From the NCBI GenBank assembly GCA_964351395.1, contig CAYGOF010000023.1, positions 1 to 64,000 on the forward strand: 64,000 bases of DNA, read 5' to 3'. The first letter of the stretch is position 1, and each line of letters starts with the position of its first letter. The position numbers and the translations under genes were made by a program. The notes beneath the pieces were generated by a model that was not told the origin of the DNA, searched no databases, and worked only from the letters and a program-made list of their open reading frames with translations. The DNA comes from Imperialibacter sp964351395 (lineage in GTDB: Bacteria; Bacteroidota; Bacteroidia; Cytophagales; Cyclobacteriaceae). Below, piece after piece: positions 8,913 through 17,616 of the stretch.

Positions 8913-9770
8913 TTGCTTTCAATTCATAAATCCTTTGGTGCTAAAAGGAGTATTGAAGTTTGCGGACAAATCATATCACTTGAATCTCCTCAAGTAATGG
9001 GGATTCTTAATTTCACTCCCGATTCCTTTTATGATGGGGGGAAATTGAAGTCGGACAAAGATATCGTTGACCTTGCGGAAAAGCATTTAAGCGACGGGGC
9101 ATTCGCCCTGGACATAGGTGGGTATTCATCGAGGCCAGACGCCGAACACATTGATGAAGAGGAAGAAAAAAGGAGAGTAGGCTACGTTATCTCCACTATT
9201 GCAAAGGAGTTTCCCAAGGCAGTTTTGTCTGTTGATACATTTAGGGCATCTGTTGCTTTGGAGGCGCTCGAATCTGGAGCACACATAATTAATGATATAT
9301 CTGGGGGTGAGCTGGACCCTGAAATGTTTACCTTAATAGGAGCCAGAAATGTTCCTTACATTTTGATGCATATGCGAGGAACGCCTCAAACAATGAAAGG
9401 TATGGCCAATTATGATGATGTTTTAACAGAGGTTTGCAACTACTTCAGTGCCAAGCTAAGTTATTTGAGAGCAAGGGGAGTCAAGGATGTTATTATTGAT
9501 CCAGGTTTCGGATTTGCGAAGGGGCCGGCCATTGGCTTCGAATTGCTCGGTAAATTGTCCTATCTTCAAGCATTGGGAGTACCGATGCTTGTAGGGTTGT
9601 CAAGGAAGTCGATGATTTACAAAACGCTTGAAATATCGCCATCTGAAGCACTGAATGGCACAACAGCCTTGCACATGATTGCGTTACAGAATGGAGCAAA
9701 TATTTTGAGGGTGCACGACACTAAAGAAGCAGTGGAAGCAATTGATTTATACAGGAGGATAGATAAGTGA
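8913..9770 (+). CDS. folP: dihydropteroate synthase
   Basis: 285 residues. It joins 7,8-dihydropterin pyrophosphate with p-aminobenzoate in folate synthesis and is the sulfonamide target. Both signatures are present: MGILNFTPDSFYDGG (about 28-42) and DIGGYSSRPDA (about 70-80, a slight variant of the usual GESTRPG). VGLSRKS and LRVHD near the C-terminus are the pterin and phosphate sites. The start is probably the TTG at 8913; the first internal ATG would remove the leading strand. The stop overlaps the cdaA start. The folP-cdaA pair is typical of Bacteroidota. Confidence 0.95.
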   Translation: MLSIHKSFGAKRSIEVCGQIISLESPQVMGILNFTPDSFYDGGKLKSDKDIVDLAEKHLSDGAFALDIGGYSSRPDAEHIDEEEEKRRVGYVISTIAKEFPKAVLSVDTFRASVALEALESGAHIINDISGGELDPEMFTLIGARNVPYILMHMRGTPQTMKGMANYDDVLTEVCNYFSAKLSYLRARGVKDVIIDPGFGFAKGPAIGFELLGKLSYLQALGVPMLVGLSRKSMIYKTLEISPSEALNGTTALHMIALQNGANILRVHDTKEAVEAIDLYRRIDK

Positions 9771-10648
9771 TACTAGCATTCAAAATCGGTTTTTTAGAAA
9801 TTGGTTGGGTCGACATCATTGATATTGGCTTTGTCAGTGTGTTGCTATATCATGTATATAAGCTCATGCGGGGCAGTGTTGCCATCCGGGTTTTTCTTGG
9901 CTTCTTGTTTCTGTATCTGATTTACCTGGTGGTCAGAGCTGCTGAAATGGAGTTGCTTTCCATTATTTTGGGACAATTCATGGGAGTTGGTGTGCTTGCG
10001 GTCATTATTTTGTTTCAGCAAGAAATCAGAAAGTTTTTACTCATTATTGGGCGAACGACCGCTATCGACAGAGAGAGTTTTTTTAAATCTTTTGGGATGC
10101 TTTGGCGCAGTTCTTCTGCTAACAATAAATTTGATGTTACGCCGCTGGTGGAAGGGATGAAGAGTCTTGGCGGTGCGAATACCGGTGCCTTGCTGGTTGT
10201 TTCGAAGAATACCGAGTTAAAATTTTACGCTGAATCTGGCGATAGAATCGACGCTATTTTGTCTAAGCGTCTATTGCTTTCAATATTTAACAAGTATAGC
10301 CCACTTCATGATGGAGCGGTAATCGTGTATGAAGGAAAGATTGTCGCCGCCAGGTGTATTCTTCCTGTTACAGAAAGGGATAATTTGCCGGCGCAGTTTG
10401 GTTTGCGGCACAGGGCAGCCATAGGCATGTCGGAGCAGACTGATACGCTAGTGCTGGTAGTGTCTGAGGAGACAGGCCAGTTGTCTGCAGTGCGCAATGG
10501 AAGGGTGTTTTATAACCTGTCGCCGCAGGATATTCGAAAGAAAATCAACGACTACCTTTCAGAAAATGAAAATGAAGAACAGCTAGCTGAGTACAATGGT
10601 GTTTCTACGCCAGAAGGCACAAAAATGGAAAAGACGCCGGTTCAATGA
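9767..10648 (+). CDS. cdaA: diadenylate cyclase CdaA (c-di-AMP synthase)
   Basis: 293 residues. CdaA condenses two ATP to c-di-AMP, a second messenger for osmolyte and wall homeostasis. Three N-terminal membrane helices (up to about residue 85) are followed by the DAC domain with the catalytic DGA (about 183-185, in SPLHDGAV) and RHRAAIG (about 214-220). A 30-residue acidic tail follows. The start is a GTG whose TGA overlap with folP implies coupled translation; a strong AGGAGG at 9753-9758 lies 8 bp upstream, which is uncommon in this phylum and decides the start. The 3' end overlaps the convergent antiporter by 7 bp. Confidence 0.95.
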   Translation: MILAFKIGFLEIGWVDIIDIGFVSVLLYHVYKLMRGSVAIRVFLGFLFLYLIYLVVRAAEMELLSIILGQFMGVGVLAVIILFQQEIRKFLLIIGRTTAIDRESFFKSFGMLWRSSSANNKFDVTPLVEGMKSLGGANTGALLVVSKNTELKFYAESGDRIDAILSKRLLLSIFNKYSPLHDGAVIVYEGKIVAARCILPVTERDNLPAQFGLRHRAAIGMSEQTDTLVLVVSEETGQLSAVRNGRVFYNLSPQDIRKKINDYLSENENEEQLAEYNGVSTPEGTKMEKTPVQ

Positions 10649-11928
10649 CCGCCAGTGTTGACTGGTTTGTCTAGTTTCACTCCAAAAGAATACTCAAGCA
10701 ACTTCCGAATAGTTAACCCCTGAAAGAGGATCGATAGCACCACAACTGTGTAGGTCATGGTTACAATGATGTCTTTCCCTTCAAATTCAGGAAGGGACAG
10801 CGACAGAGCAATGGGGATACCACCTCGCAAGCCACCCCAGGTCATGATGGTCACGGAGTGTTTTTCAAAATGATGGTGGTCAAAGACCGACATCACTTTA
10901 ATAGGAATGCCGACGCTAATAAACCTTGCGACAAGGACCAATGAGAAAGCAAAAAAACCAACAGCAAAGTAGTCCAGCCGGATGGTGATTACCAACATCT
11001 CCAATCCTATTAGCACAAAAAGCATGGCATTGAGGGACTCCTCCATCAGGTTCCAGAATTTAAACACGTAATCGCTAGTGATGCTGGCGATGTACGTGCC
11101 GCGGCCTTCGTTGCCAATGATAAGACCAGCCATAACAGCTGCTTGCTTGGCCGAAATGTGCAAAATGGTAGCAACCTGAGCGCCAGTAAGTACAATAGCC
11201 AGGGTAACTAACACTTCCAACTCCGACTGATCGTTGTCGATGTACTTGAGCAGTTTGTATCCAACAAACCCCATGATCAAACCAAGGATGATTCCACCTC
11301 CCACATCCATAGAAAATACAAACCCAACATCCCAGAAGCTGATGCGGTGGTCCTCTCCTGCATGCGCAAGGTCAAGAAGCGTTAATGCTAAAACTACCGC
11401 CACACCATCGTTAAAAAGGGATTCGCCAGAAACCTGGGTGGCTAGTCTTTTTGAAAGGTTATACTTCTGAATAGTCGACGTTAAAGCGATAGGGTCGGTG
11501 GGCGAGATAAGTGCGCCGAATACCATACAGTAGATCAGGTCGAGATGTATCCCAGAGAATTTGAGGATATAGAAAATTCCAAAACCAACAATAACAGTAG
11601 AAATGAAAATACTGGCAGTGGCCAAAATGAGGATCGGCCATTTCTCCTGGGCAAGCTTTTTAAAGTCGATTTGCAGTGCGCCGGCAAACAACATAAAGAT
11701 GAGCACTACCTGATAGAGTACATCGGAGTAGTCATAGTTTTCCATCACTCTTTCCGTGCCAACAATGAAATCGGGAAATATCCAGCCAGCAATTAAAATG
11801 CAGAAGGAAAGCCCAAGCGCCATCAGCATAAGCCCTATCGACGAGGGCAATTTGATGAAATAGGTATTTACGTAAATGAAGAAGCCTGCCAGACAAACGA
11901 AGATGGCAATTATATCAAGTATATGCAT
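10642..11928 (-). CDS. CPA1-family Na+(K+)/H+ antiporter (NhaP-like)
   Basis: 428 residues with about 12 membrane helices. The conserved ALISPTDPIAL, SGESLFNDG (ion-binding Asn-Asp) and WGGLRGGIPIALSL motifs place it in CPA1 (NhaP/YjcE type). It exchanges sodium or potassium for protons across the inner membrane; the ion preference cannot be read. It has no long cytoplasmic C-terminal domain, so no obvious nucleotide regulatory site. It is convergent with cdaA. K+ transport is a known c-di-AMP target in other phyla, so the adjacency is suggestive only. Confidence 0.9.
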   Translation of the reverse strand: MHILDIIAIFVCLAGFFIYVNTYFIKLPSSIGLMLMALGLSFCILIAGWIFPDFIVGTERVMENYDYSDVLYQVVLIFMLFAGALQIDFKKLAQEKWPILILATASIFISTVIVGFGIFYILKFSGIHLDLIYCMVFGALISPTDPIALTSTIQKYNLSKRLATQVSGESLFNDGVAVVLALTLLDLAHAGEDHRISFWDVGFVFSMDVGGGIILGLIMGFVGYKLLKYIDNDQSELEVLVTLAIVLTGAQVATILHISAKQAAVMAGLIIGNEGRGTYIASITSDYVFKFWNLMEESLNAMLFVLIGLEMLVITIRLDYFAVGFFAFSLVLVARFISVGIPIKVMSVFDHHHFEKHSVTIMTWGGLRGGIPIALSLSLPEFEGKDIIVTMTYTVVVLSILFQGLTIRKLLEYSFGVKLDKPVNTGGH

Positions 11929-11996
11929 AGAGGGCGTTCAATGCCATGTAACTATTTTAGTGGTATAACTATGCAGGTGATAAAATAAAATCAGGT

Positions 11997-12004
11997 CAAA
12001 TTTA
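11997..12004 (-). promoter_or_regulatory. candidate -7 box for the antiporter gene
   Basis: The minus strand reads TAAATTTG, a match to TAnnTTTG, about 70 bp upstream of the start. It lies within a GGTCA-N14-TGACC dyad (about 11994-12017) that could be an operator. No -33 TTTG is correctly spaced. Confidence 0.3.
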
Positions 12005-12147
12005 GTGTTTTATGACCAAATCAAGGGATTTTTTTTACTGATAGTGAAAATTTCGACAAAATTGAATGGGTTTATTGATGGTTTGCTGAATTTGTAACAC
12101 CGAATCACGATCGTTTCAACGATGTACACGGGAACACTTTGCTAAAG

Positions 12148-12678
12148 ATGAAAGAGAAAGAAGAAGTATATAAGCTACACCGATCGCTTGAAAGAAAGCG
12201 AGCGGAGTTATGGAAGTTGGTAGACGCCAGTAGCAAAGCAATTTTGGAGAAAAGTCCAGCACCCTCAAAGTGGAATACATTACAGATTCTTCATCATGTG
12301 CAAAAATCAGAAGAAGCTACACTTCAATACATTGTTAAAAAACTTAGTTATTCACCAGAAGGGCTTCCGGCTGCTACCTATCTGTCTCATCTTAAGGTTT
12401 TGTTGCTGCGGTTTGTTCTTTGGTCTCCAATAAAGTTTAAAGCGCCCAAGGGACTGGATCAAGTGCCTGCCAACCCTGACATTGAAGGTCTGAAGCAATC
12501 CTGGCAGCTAAATTTCGATGAATTTAGTGCGCTAATTGAACGACTCAGTGAAAAGGAACTGCGATACCAATTGTTCAAGCATCCGATTATCGGCAGGGTC
12601 GATATGAAAGACACCTTGAAGTTCATGATCAGCCACTTTGACCATCATGAAAGGCAAATTAAGCGGCTGATTGGTTGA
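12148..12678 (+). CDS. DinB-like four-helix-bundle protein
   Basis: 176 residues from the ATG at 12148; a TTG at 12139 is an alternative three codons upstream. It is helical throughout with histidines in the DinB-superfamily positions: LQILHHVQKSEE near residue 50 and ISHFDHHERQIKRL at the C-terminus, which should form the metal site. DinB-fold proteins include thiol-dependent transferases and many of unknown function; the substrate is not known here. The gene stands alone between the antiporter and the ABC operon. Confidence 0.75.
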   Translation: MKEKEEVYKLHRSLERKRAELWKLVDASSKAILEKSPAPSKWNTLQILHHVQKSEEATLQYIVKKLSYSPEGLPAATYLSHLKVLLLRFVLWSPIKFKAPKGLDQVPANPDIEGLKQSWQLNFDEFSALIERLSEKELRYQLFKHPIIGRVDMKDTLKFMISHFDHHERQIKRLIG

Positions 12679-12936
12679 TTGATCAACTGCATTTTATCGG
12701 TCTTTGCTTTGCAATAGTCTTGCGAAGAACATAGTTGTTTTTAGCAACTCCTGGCTTGGCTCGAAAGATACTTTCAGGCGTACAAGCTCAAACATATTTT
12801 TTACTGAGCAGGTCAATCATTTTGTTGCGTTGAAATTCAATGTTTTAGCAAGTCGATCCATGAATGTTGGCAAGTTGCGCATCAGCTGCTTTTGACTACC
12901 GTTCACCACATTCCTTAAAGATTTGATTAACATACT
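12679..12936. other. intergenic region, no supported gene
   Basis: Short open frames exist on both strands, including two minus-strand frames ending near 12695 and 12817, but none has a recognisable product or a reliable start. No tRNA or terminator was seen. It could hold a decayed gene fragment. Confidence 0.3.
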
Positions 12937-12967
12937 TTTCAGGCTCTTATTTTTAGCTTTAATTTTG
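12937..12967 (+). promoter_or_regulatory. candidate promoter of the ABC operon, near-leaderless
   Basis: TTTC at 12937-12940, a 19-bp spacer and TAATTTTG at 12960-12967 resemble the Bacteroidota promoter TTTG-N19-TAnnTTTG with one mismatch. The ATG at 12976 is only 8 bp further on, so transcripts would have almost no leader. Confidence 0.4.
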
Positions 12968-12975
12968 AATGGAAC

Positions 12976-13602
12976 ATGATTAGTCTTCAAAACCTTAGGT
13001 ACGCATATGGGCCTACTAAAAAAATCCAGTTTCCCGATTGGGAGGTGGAGCAAGGCAATCATAGCCTGATCCTAGGTGGCTCGGGCTGTGGAAAAACCAC
13101 CTTGCTACATATTCTGGCCGGACTCAGGATTTCTACTGAGGGTGTAGTCAAAGTGGGTGGTGAGCTGTTGGCCCAAAAAACAGGGCATCAACTTGATGTG
13201 TTTCGAGGGAAAAATATTGGACTCATTTTCCAAAAGCCACATTTGTTGGCGGTACTAACTGTTGAGGATAACCTGCTGCTTGCACAATATATGGCCGAAC
13301 TTCCACAGGATAAAAAGCGAATTGCCGAAGTTTTGGATGCGCTTCAGTTGGGCGATCGTAGGCATGCCAAAGTATTTGAGCTAAGCCAGGGTGAGGCACA
13401 GCGTATTGCTATTGCCAGAGCAGTGCTTAATAAACCAAAGGTGATGCTGGCAGATGAGCCAACAGCCAGCCTGGATGACAGCAATAGCCAGAAAGTGTTG
13501 GATATACTGGAAGAGCAAGCCCGCCAGCACAGCGCTACACTTGTTATTGCCACCCATGATCAACGGGTGAAAGATCGATTCCCTCAGCAGCTAAAGCTTT
13601 GA
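12976..13602 (+). CDS. ABC transporter ATP-binding protein (LolD/MacB-like)
   Basis: 208 residues, one nucleotide-binding domain. Walker A is GGSGCGKTTL (about 34-43), the ABC signature LSQGEAQR (about 135-142) and Walker B VMLADEPTASLDD (about 155-167), with an H-loop ATHDQ near the end. This is the MJ0796/LolD subgroup that powers FtsX-type permeases. The next gene is such a permease, starting at or just after its stop. The pair probably works in mechanotransmission or release of an envelope substrate rather than bulk import. Confidence 0.9.
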   Translation: MISLQNLRYAYGPTKKIQFPDWEVEQGNHSLILGGSGCGKTTLLHILAGLRISTEGVVKVGGELLAQKTGHQLDVFRGKNIGLIFQKPHLLAVLTVEDNLLLAQYMAELPQDKKRIAEVLDALQLGDRRHAKVFELSQGEAQRIAIARAVLNKPKVMLADEPTASLDDSNSQKVLDILEEQARQHSATLVIATHDQRVKDRFPQQLKL

Positions 13603-13610
13603 ATGTACCT

Positions 13611-14852
13611 ATGAATCTTATTGTACTAAGCTGGAAGTATATAAAAGGAAAACCATTGAGCACTGCGCTCAATGTACTGCTGCTCTCTTTTGGCATAGGA
13701 ATAATAGTCGTGCTGCTACTGGTGAGCCAGCAGGTGCAGGAAAAGCTAACAGAAAATGCTAGTGGTATTGACCTGGTGGTTGGGGCAAAGGGAAGCCCTT
13801 TGCAGATCATTTTGGGTAGTATTTATCATATCGATTACCCTACCGGCAATATATCTTTGAAAGACGCTGAACGACTTTCGAAAAACAGGCTGGTAAAAAA
13901 TGTTGTCCCCCTGGCGCTGGGAGATAGTTATAAATCTGTTAGAATAGTGGGCACAACGACCGGCTACAAAGATTTGTTTGGGCTGGTTGTGAAAGAAGGA
14001 GCCTTTTGGGACCAGGATTATGAGGTTGCACTCGGTGCCACTGCTGCGAAAAAACTAGGGATAGCAGTTGGGGATTCCTTCTTCGGAGAGCATGGCATGG
14101 CCGATGGAGGAGAAGCGCATGACTCACATGCCTACAAGGTAGTGGGGGTGCTGGCGCCGACAGGTAAGGTAGTTGATAACCTGATTTTCACTAGTATTCC
14201 CAGTGTTTGGCTGATGCATGGTCATGAGGAAGAAGAGCATGTTCTTGCTGACTCCGCCAGGCTTGAGGTATTGGGTTTTTCCGTTACACCGGAGCAGTTG
14301 GAAGAGCAACAAGTGACATCATTATTGGTGCAATACAGAACCCCGCTGGCGGCCGTACAGCTACCGCGAATAGTTAACGGGCAGAGTAATTTACAAGCTG
14401 CATCCCCTGCTTTTGAAACGGCTCGGCTATTTTCATTGATTGGAATTGGCGTAGATGTGGTGCAAGGGTTTGCTTACCTAATCATAGTGATGGCAGGGCT
14501 TAGTATTTTTATTGCTTTATACAATTCATTAAAAGAGCGGCAATATGACCTGGCGATTATGCGTTCGCTTGGGGCATCGAGAACTCGCCTGTTTATTCAC
14601 ATTGTGATGGAGGGAGTAATAATTACTTTGCTAGGAGCTGCTTTTGGTTTTGCTCTTGGGCATGGAGTGGTGGAGCTGCTCGCTTCGTTTGTTTTGAGTG
14701 GTTCGTCGACAGGAATAACCGGTCTTACATTTTTGCCTTCCGAACTTTACATAATATATATAAGTTTACTTTTGGGTGTGATAGCGTCCCTAATACCAGC
14801 TATTAATGCCTATAAAACAGACATTTCTGAAGTACTTGCAAAAGGAGCATAA
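13611..14852 (+). CDS. FtsX/MacB-type ABC transporter permease
   Basis: About 413 residues from the ATG at 13611; a TTG at 13599 overlapping the upstream stop is an alternative. Topology is the MacB/LolC pattern: one N-terminal helix (about 15-38), a large periplasmic domain (about 40-285) and three C-terminal helices, with the conserved ERQYDLAIMRSLGASRTRLF between helices 2 and 3. Partner of the preceding ATPase. A DUF3299-like secreted protein follows 3 bp later. Similar ABC plus DUF3299 sets in gammaproteobacteria are recalled as zinc-regulated, but no metal link is visible here. Confidence 0.88.
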   Translation: MNLIVLSWKYIKGKPLSTALNVLLLSFGIGIIVVLLLVSQQVQEKLTENASGIDLVVGAKGSPLQIILGSIYHIDYPTGNISLKDAERLSKNRLVKNVVPLALGDSYKSVRIVGTTTGYKDLFGLVVKEGAFWDQDYEVALGATAAKKLGIAVGDSFFGEHGMADGGEAHDSHAYKVVGVLAPTGKVVDNLIFTSIPSVWLMHGHEEEEHVLADSARLEVLGFSVTPEQLEEQQVTSLLVQYRTPLAAVQLPRIVNGQSNLQAASPAFETARLFSLIGIGVDVVQGFAYLIIVMAGLSIFIALYNSLKERQYDLAIMRSLGASRTRLFIHIVMEGVIITLLGAAFGFALGHGVVELLASFVLSGSSTGITGLTFLPSELYIIYISLLLGVIASLIPAINAYKTDISEVLAKGA

Positions 14853-14855
14853 ATT

Positions 14856-15317
14856 ATGAAGAGGATTTTAATCGCTACGGTTTTTCTTGTATTTGGTGCG
14901 ACACTTGTCACACATGCGCAGGACAATAGTAAATCACTTGCAGCGGCCAACTGGTCGACATTGTCTAAGGTGACGTATAAGGTGGGAAAAGACGAGTATG
15001 GTGAGTTGAGTATTCCCGTGTTCGGTGCTGATATTAAGAAGCTTGCCGGGAAAGAGATTGAACTTTCAGGCTATATCGTCCCATTTGATGGGATGTTTAA
15101 GCCGGATCATATCATTTTATCTTCCCTACCTATAGCCTCTTGCTTTTTCTGTGGTGGCGCAGGGCCTGAGTCTGTAGTAGAGGTGTATTTGAAGGAGTCG
15201 ATGAAATACACAGCCAATGGAATAGTAGTGAAAGGCAAGCTAGAGTTGAATGAGACTGACTACAACCAGCTGATGTATATTTTGAAAGACGCGGTGATGG
15301 TGGGGCCGGCTAACTGA
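14856..15317 (+). CDS. secreted DUF3299-like protein
   Basis: 153 residues with a signal peptide cleaved near THAQ. The body has the pattern IELSGYIVPFDG..., then SCFFCGGAGPESVVEVY, where two cysteines spaced CxxC precede a Gly-Ala-Gly-Pro turn; DUF3299 proteins carry a Cys/Pro-rich turn at this place. No catalytic role is known. It is cotranscribed with the ABC ATPase and permease (3 bp gap). The cysteine pair could bind metal or form a disulfide; that is inference. Confidence 0.75.
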   Translation: MKRILIATVFLVFGATLVTHAQDNSKSLAAANWSTLSKVTYKVGKDEYGELSIPVFGADIKKLAGKEIELSGYIVPFDGMFKPDHIILSSLPIASCFFCGGAGPESVVEVYLKESMKYTANGIVVKGKLELNETDYNQLMYILKDAVMVGPAN

Positions 15318-15358
15318 TCGTTGGCTTGCACAAGCAATATTGTAGATACCTAAGCAGA

Positions 15359-15778
15359 ATGAAAATGAAAAAGCTAGTCGTACTTTTTATAGTTGGTTTA
15401 GTTGTAGGCGGATGTTCTAATGAGCAGGCTATTAAAAAAGACGCTTTGTTTAAAGAAGTGATGGCAGCACATGATGAAGTGATGCCTAAGATGGGGGACA
15501 TGAACAGATTGGCTAAATCACTTACGGCCAAAGCTGATTCTCTCAGCCAGATGACTGATCAGGATTACTCTGCTCAGGTGGCGAATTTGAGACAAGCGGC
15601 GAAAAATGTGGAAGAGGCTAACGAAGGCATGATGCAATGGATGAGGCAGTTTGAAATGCCAGACAATGAATCACCGATAGCAGAAGTCATAACCTACTTA
15701 AGTGAGCAGAAAGAAAAAATTGACAAAGTGAAAGAGGATATCTTGCAGGCTTTGAAGGAAGGTTCGGCCTTACTGTAG
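15359..15778 (+). CDS. small lipoprotein, helical
   Basis: About 139 residues from the ATG at 15359 (a second ATG lies two codons on); the longer frame from 15326 would bury the signal. The lipobox LVVGGC is at about residues 14-19. The rest is strongly helical and charged (KAKADSLSQMTD, YLSEQKEKIDKVKEDI). Similar small Bacteroidota lipoproteins have been mislabelled viral A-type inclusion protein; function is unknown. It ends the ABC-DUF3299 operon and is followed by a terminator. Confidence 0.75.
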   Translation: MKMKKLVVLFIVGLVVGGCSNEQAIKKDALFKEVMAAHDEVMPKMGDMNRLAKSLTAKADSLSQMTDQDYSAQVANLRQAAKNVEEANEGMMQWMRQFEMPDNESPIAEVITYLSEQKEKIDKVKEDILQALKEGSALL

Positions 15779-15817
15779 CTTCTTTGTCGTTATCGATATT
15801 TATTGTGCGAAAAAGTA

Positions 15818-15845
15818 AAGGCTGCCTCCAGGCAGCCTTCTTTAT
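15818..15845. terminator. bidirectional terminator between lipoprotein and cytochrome c genes
   Basis: AAGGCTGCCT (15818-15827) and AGGCAGCCTT (15830-15839) form a strong hairpin followed by CTTTATT on the plus strand and TTTACTTTTT on the minus strand. It serves both convergent transcripts. Confidence 0.85.
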
Positions 15846-16330
15846 TATTTAGCTTCACATTCTTTTAAAAATGCCGCTACTTCGTTGACGTCGATCAGGC
15901 CTTTTTTGTTCCCCCAGGAATTGGAAATATAAGTGAGTATTTCAGCAATTTCCAGGTCTTTCAGGTTGAGCATTGGCATCACTCCTTCATATTCCACGCC
16001 ATTTACAGTGATTTTTCCGTTCTGGCCATTTTTAATAATACAGGCGGCTCTTTTAGGATCATCTAACAGATAGTCTGATCCAGCAAGTGGTGGTATTAAA
16101 GCTGCTAGTCCCTGGCCCTCCATTTGGTGGCAGGCAGAACAATTCGTTTTGTAAAGTTGGGCCCCTTCACTGATATATTGCTGAAGTCGGATGCTTGTTC
16201 TCTCGTCCAACCCTTCATAAATATCATCGGATTTACCCTCTTCTTTTTTGCTTTCGGAACAACTTGTCATCGACACAGTAGTTGCTACAAATGCTATGGC
16301 AACATAGGCTAGTATACTCTTTTTACTCAT
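15845..16330 (-). CDS. class I c-type cytochrome lipoprotein
   Basis: 161 residues. A lipoprotein-like signal (ending MTSC24) is followed by a charged linker and one cytochrome c domain with heme motif CSACH (64-68) and a C-terminal Met in GVMPMLN as the likely sixth ligand. It should be a periplasm-facing electron carrier. It overlaps the SCO gene by 8 bp in a hemJ-sco-cytochrome operon, so it may feed or accompany a copper oxidase; no oxidase gene is in the window. Confidence 0.88.
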   Translation of the reverse strand: MSKKSILAYVAIAFVATTVSMTSCSESKKEEGKSDDIYEGLDERTSIRLQQYISEGAQLYKTNCSACHQMEGQGLAALIPPLAGSDYLLDDPKRAACIIKNGQNGKITVNGVEYEGVMPMLNLKDLEIAEILTYISNSWGNKKGLIDVNEVAAFLKECEAK

Positions 16331-16979
16331 CTTCGTCAGTTTTGTATTCTTTAAGTAATAATTTCATGTCATCCATCAGCTGATCCACTTGTTCCTCAAC
16401 CGTTCCATCGTAAACACCCCGGATGCGGCGGCCTTTGTCAACTAAAAGGAAGGCTCCACTATGAATATATCCACCAGGAGCCCCAGGATCTTCCCCAGCC
16501 ACTACCATGTAGCTGGTTTCGCCAAGGTCGTAGATATCATCTTTTTCGCCCGTCACAAAATGCCAGCGATCACTTTTCACCCCAAGACGCTGAGCGAAAT
16601 CATGCAGCACTGCGACTGTGTCGTGGGCAGGGTCGATGGAATAGCTAAGTAAGCCTACCTCCGGGTTGTTTTCAAATGCTTCGTAAATACGAATCATTTG
16701 TGTTTTCATGATAGGGCAAATGGTGGGGCAGCTGGTAAAGAAGAAGTCTGCCACATAAATCTTGTCTTTGTAGGTGTCGTTGGTCACCCATGCGCTGTCC
16801 TGATCCACAAAGCGAAAGTCAGCTACCGTATGAAAAATGGTGTCAGCAGTCATTACGCCATCTTTTTCAACCGGATTGATTTCTCTTCGACCAAGAATTG
16901 GTAATTTTTTCTCACTTGTCAGGTTAGCACATGCGCTTAGGCCAGACACGACAAGTAGTATGTAGATGTTTTTTTTCAT
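16323..16979 (-). CDS. SCO1/SenC-family copper chaperone lipoprotein
   Basis: About 218 residues from the ATG at 16979; a longer frame to 17057 overlaps hemJ and lacks a signal. Lipobox LSAC17. The thioredoxin-like domain has the copper-binding TSCPTICP (C84 and C88) and a distal His in GGYIHSGAF. SCO proteins deliver copper to, or reduce, the CuA site of cytochrome oxidase. It sits 10 bp after hemJ and overlaps the cytochrome c gene by 8 bp. Confidence 0.9.
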   Translation of the reverse strand: MKKNIYILLVVSGLSACANLTSEKKLPILGRREINPVEKDGVMTADTIFHTVADFRFVDQDSAWVTNDTYKDKIYVADFFFTSCPTICPIMKTQMIRIYEAFENNPEVGLLSYSIDPAHDTVAVLHDFAQRLGVKSDRWHFVTGEKDDIYDLGETSYMVVAGEDPGAPGGYIHSGAFLLVDKGRRIRGVYDGTVEEQVDQLMDDMKLLLKEYKTDEDE

Positions 16980-16989
16980 TAGCTGATTG

Positions 16990-17532
16990 TCAAATGTTTT
17001 TCTCCCGCCACTTTTTATAACTCTTAATGGCAAACATGAGTGCCCCGGTAAAGGCAATTAGTCCTAAAATTCCCCATAAAAGACTGATGATATTTTTTAA
17101 CACCACTAAAAAGACAACTGCCACCAGTAGAACAGTGGCTACTTCGTTGAACAGCCTTAGGTAATACCCCGAATCCTTGTAGATATCTTTCTGGAGATTT
17201 TTGAACTTGATATGACAAACCCATTGATAGGCATAAAGAAAGAATACAAAAGCGAGCTTAGCTATCATCCATGGTTGTTTGGCAAGTGCCCAACCCATTT
17301 CATTGAGTACCAAAGGTCCAAAAATTAGTGTGAGAATAGCGGAAGGCCAGGTGATACCAAACCACAGGAGTTTGGAAATACGCTTATATTCCTTGGTGAG
17401 TATTCCCCGCTCAGGTTCAGGCTTTTCCTGTGTTTCTGTTTGGTAGATGAAAAGCCGTACCATGTAGAACAGGCCAGCAAACCAGGTGACAATAAAAATG
17501 ATATGGAGGGCTTTCAGGTATAGATAAGACAT
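16990..17532 (-). CDS. hemJ: HemJ/CopD-like membrane protein, probable protoporphyrinogen oxidase
   Basis: 180 residues with five to six membrane helices. The start (YLYLKALHIIFIVTWFAGLFY) carries the conserved His of the HemJ (UPF0093) family, and QPWMIAKLAFVF matches the conserved Lys region. HemJ oxidises protoporphyrinogen IX to protoporphyrin IX. An extra C-terminal helix (about 150-170) precedes a basic tail. The downstream SCO and cytochrome genes fit a heme/copper respiratory unit. The CopD family is related, so the enzyme call is probable, not certain. Confidence 0.75.
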   Translation of the reverse strand: MSYLYLKALHIIFIVTWFAGLFYMVRLFIYQTETQEKPEPERGILTKEYKRISKLLWFGITWPSAILTLIFGPLVLNEMGWALAKQPWMIAKLAFVFFLYAYQWVCHIKFKNLQKDIYKDSGYYLRLFNEVATVLLVAVVFLVVLKNIISLLWGILGLIAFTGALMFAIKSYKKWREKNI

Positions 17533-17548
17533 GTGTGTCTTTTTGTGG

Positions 17549-17556
17549 CAAAAATA
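17549..17556 (-). promoter_or_regulatory. candidate -7 box for hemJ-sco-cytochrome operon
   Basis: The minus strand reads TATTTTTG, matching TAnnTTTG, 16 bp upstream of the hemJ ATG. The -33 element is poor. Confidence 0.35.
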
Positions 17557-17616
17557 GTTGCTAAGAGCGGAATGTCATTGTTTCGGCACGATAAAAGATA
17601 AGTATTTCAGTATTCG

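Noticed and set aside
12817..13062. 81-residue minus-strand frame
   Set aside because: It overlaps the ABC ATPase start and promoter, and its product has no recognisable features.
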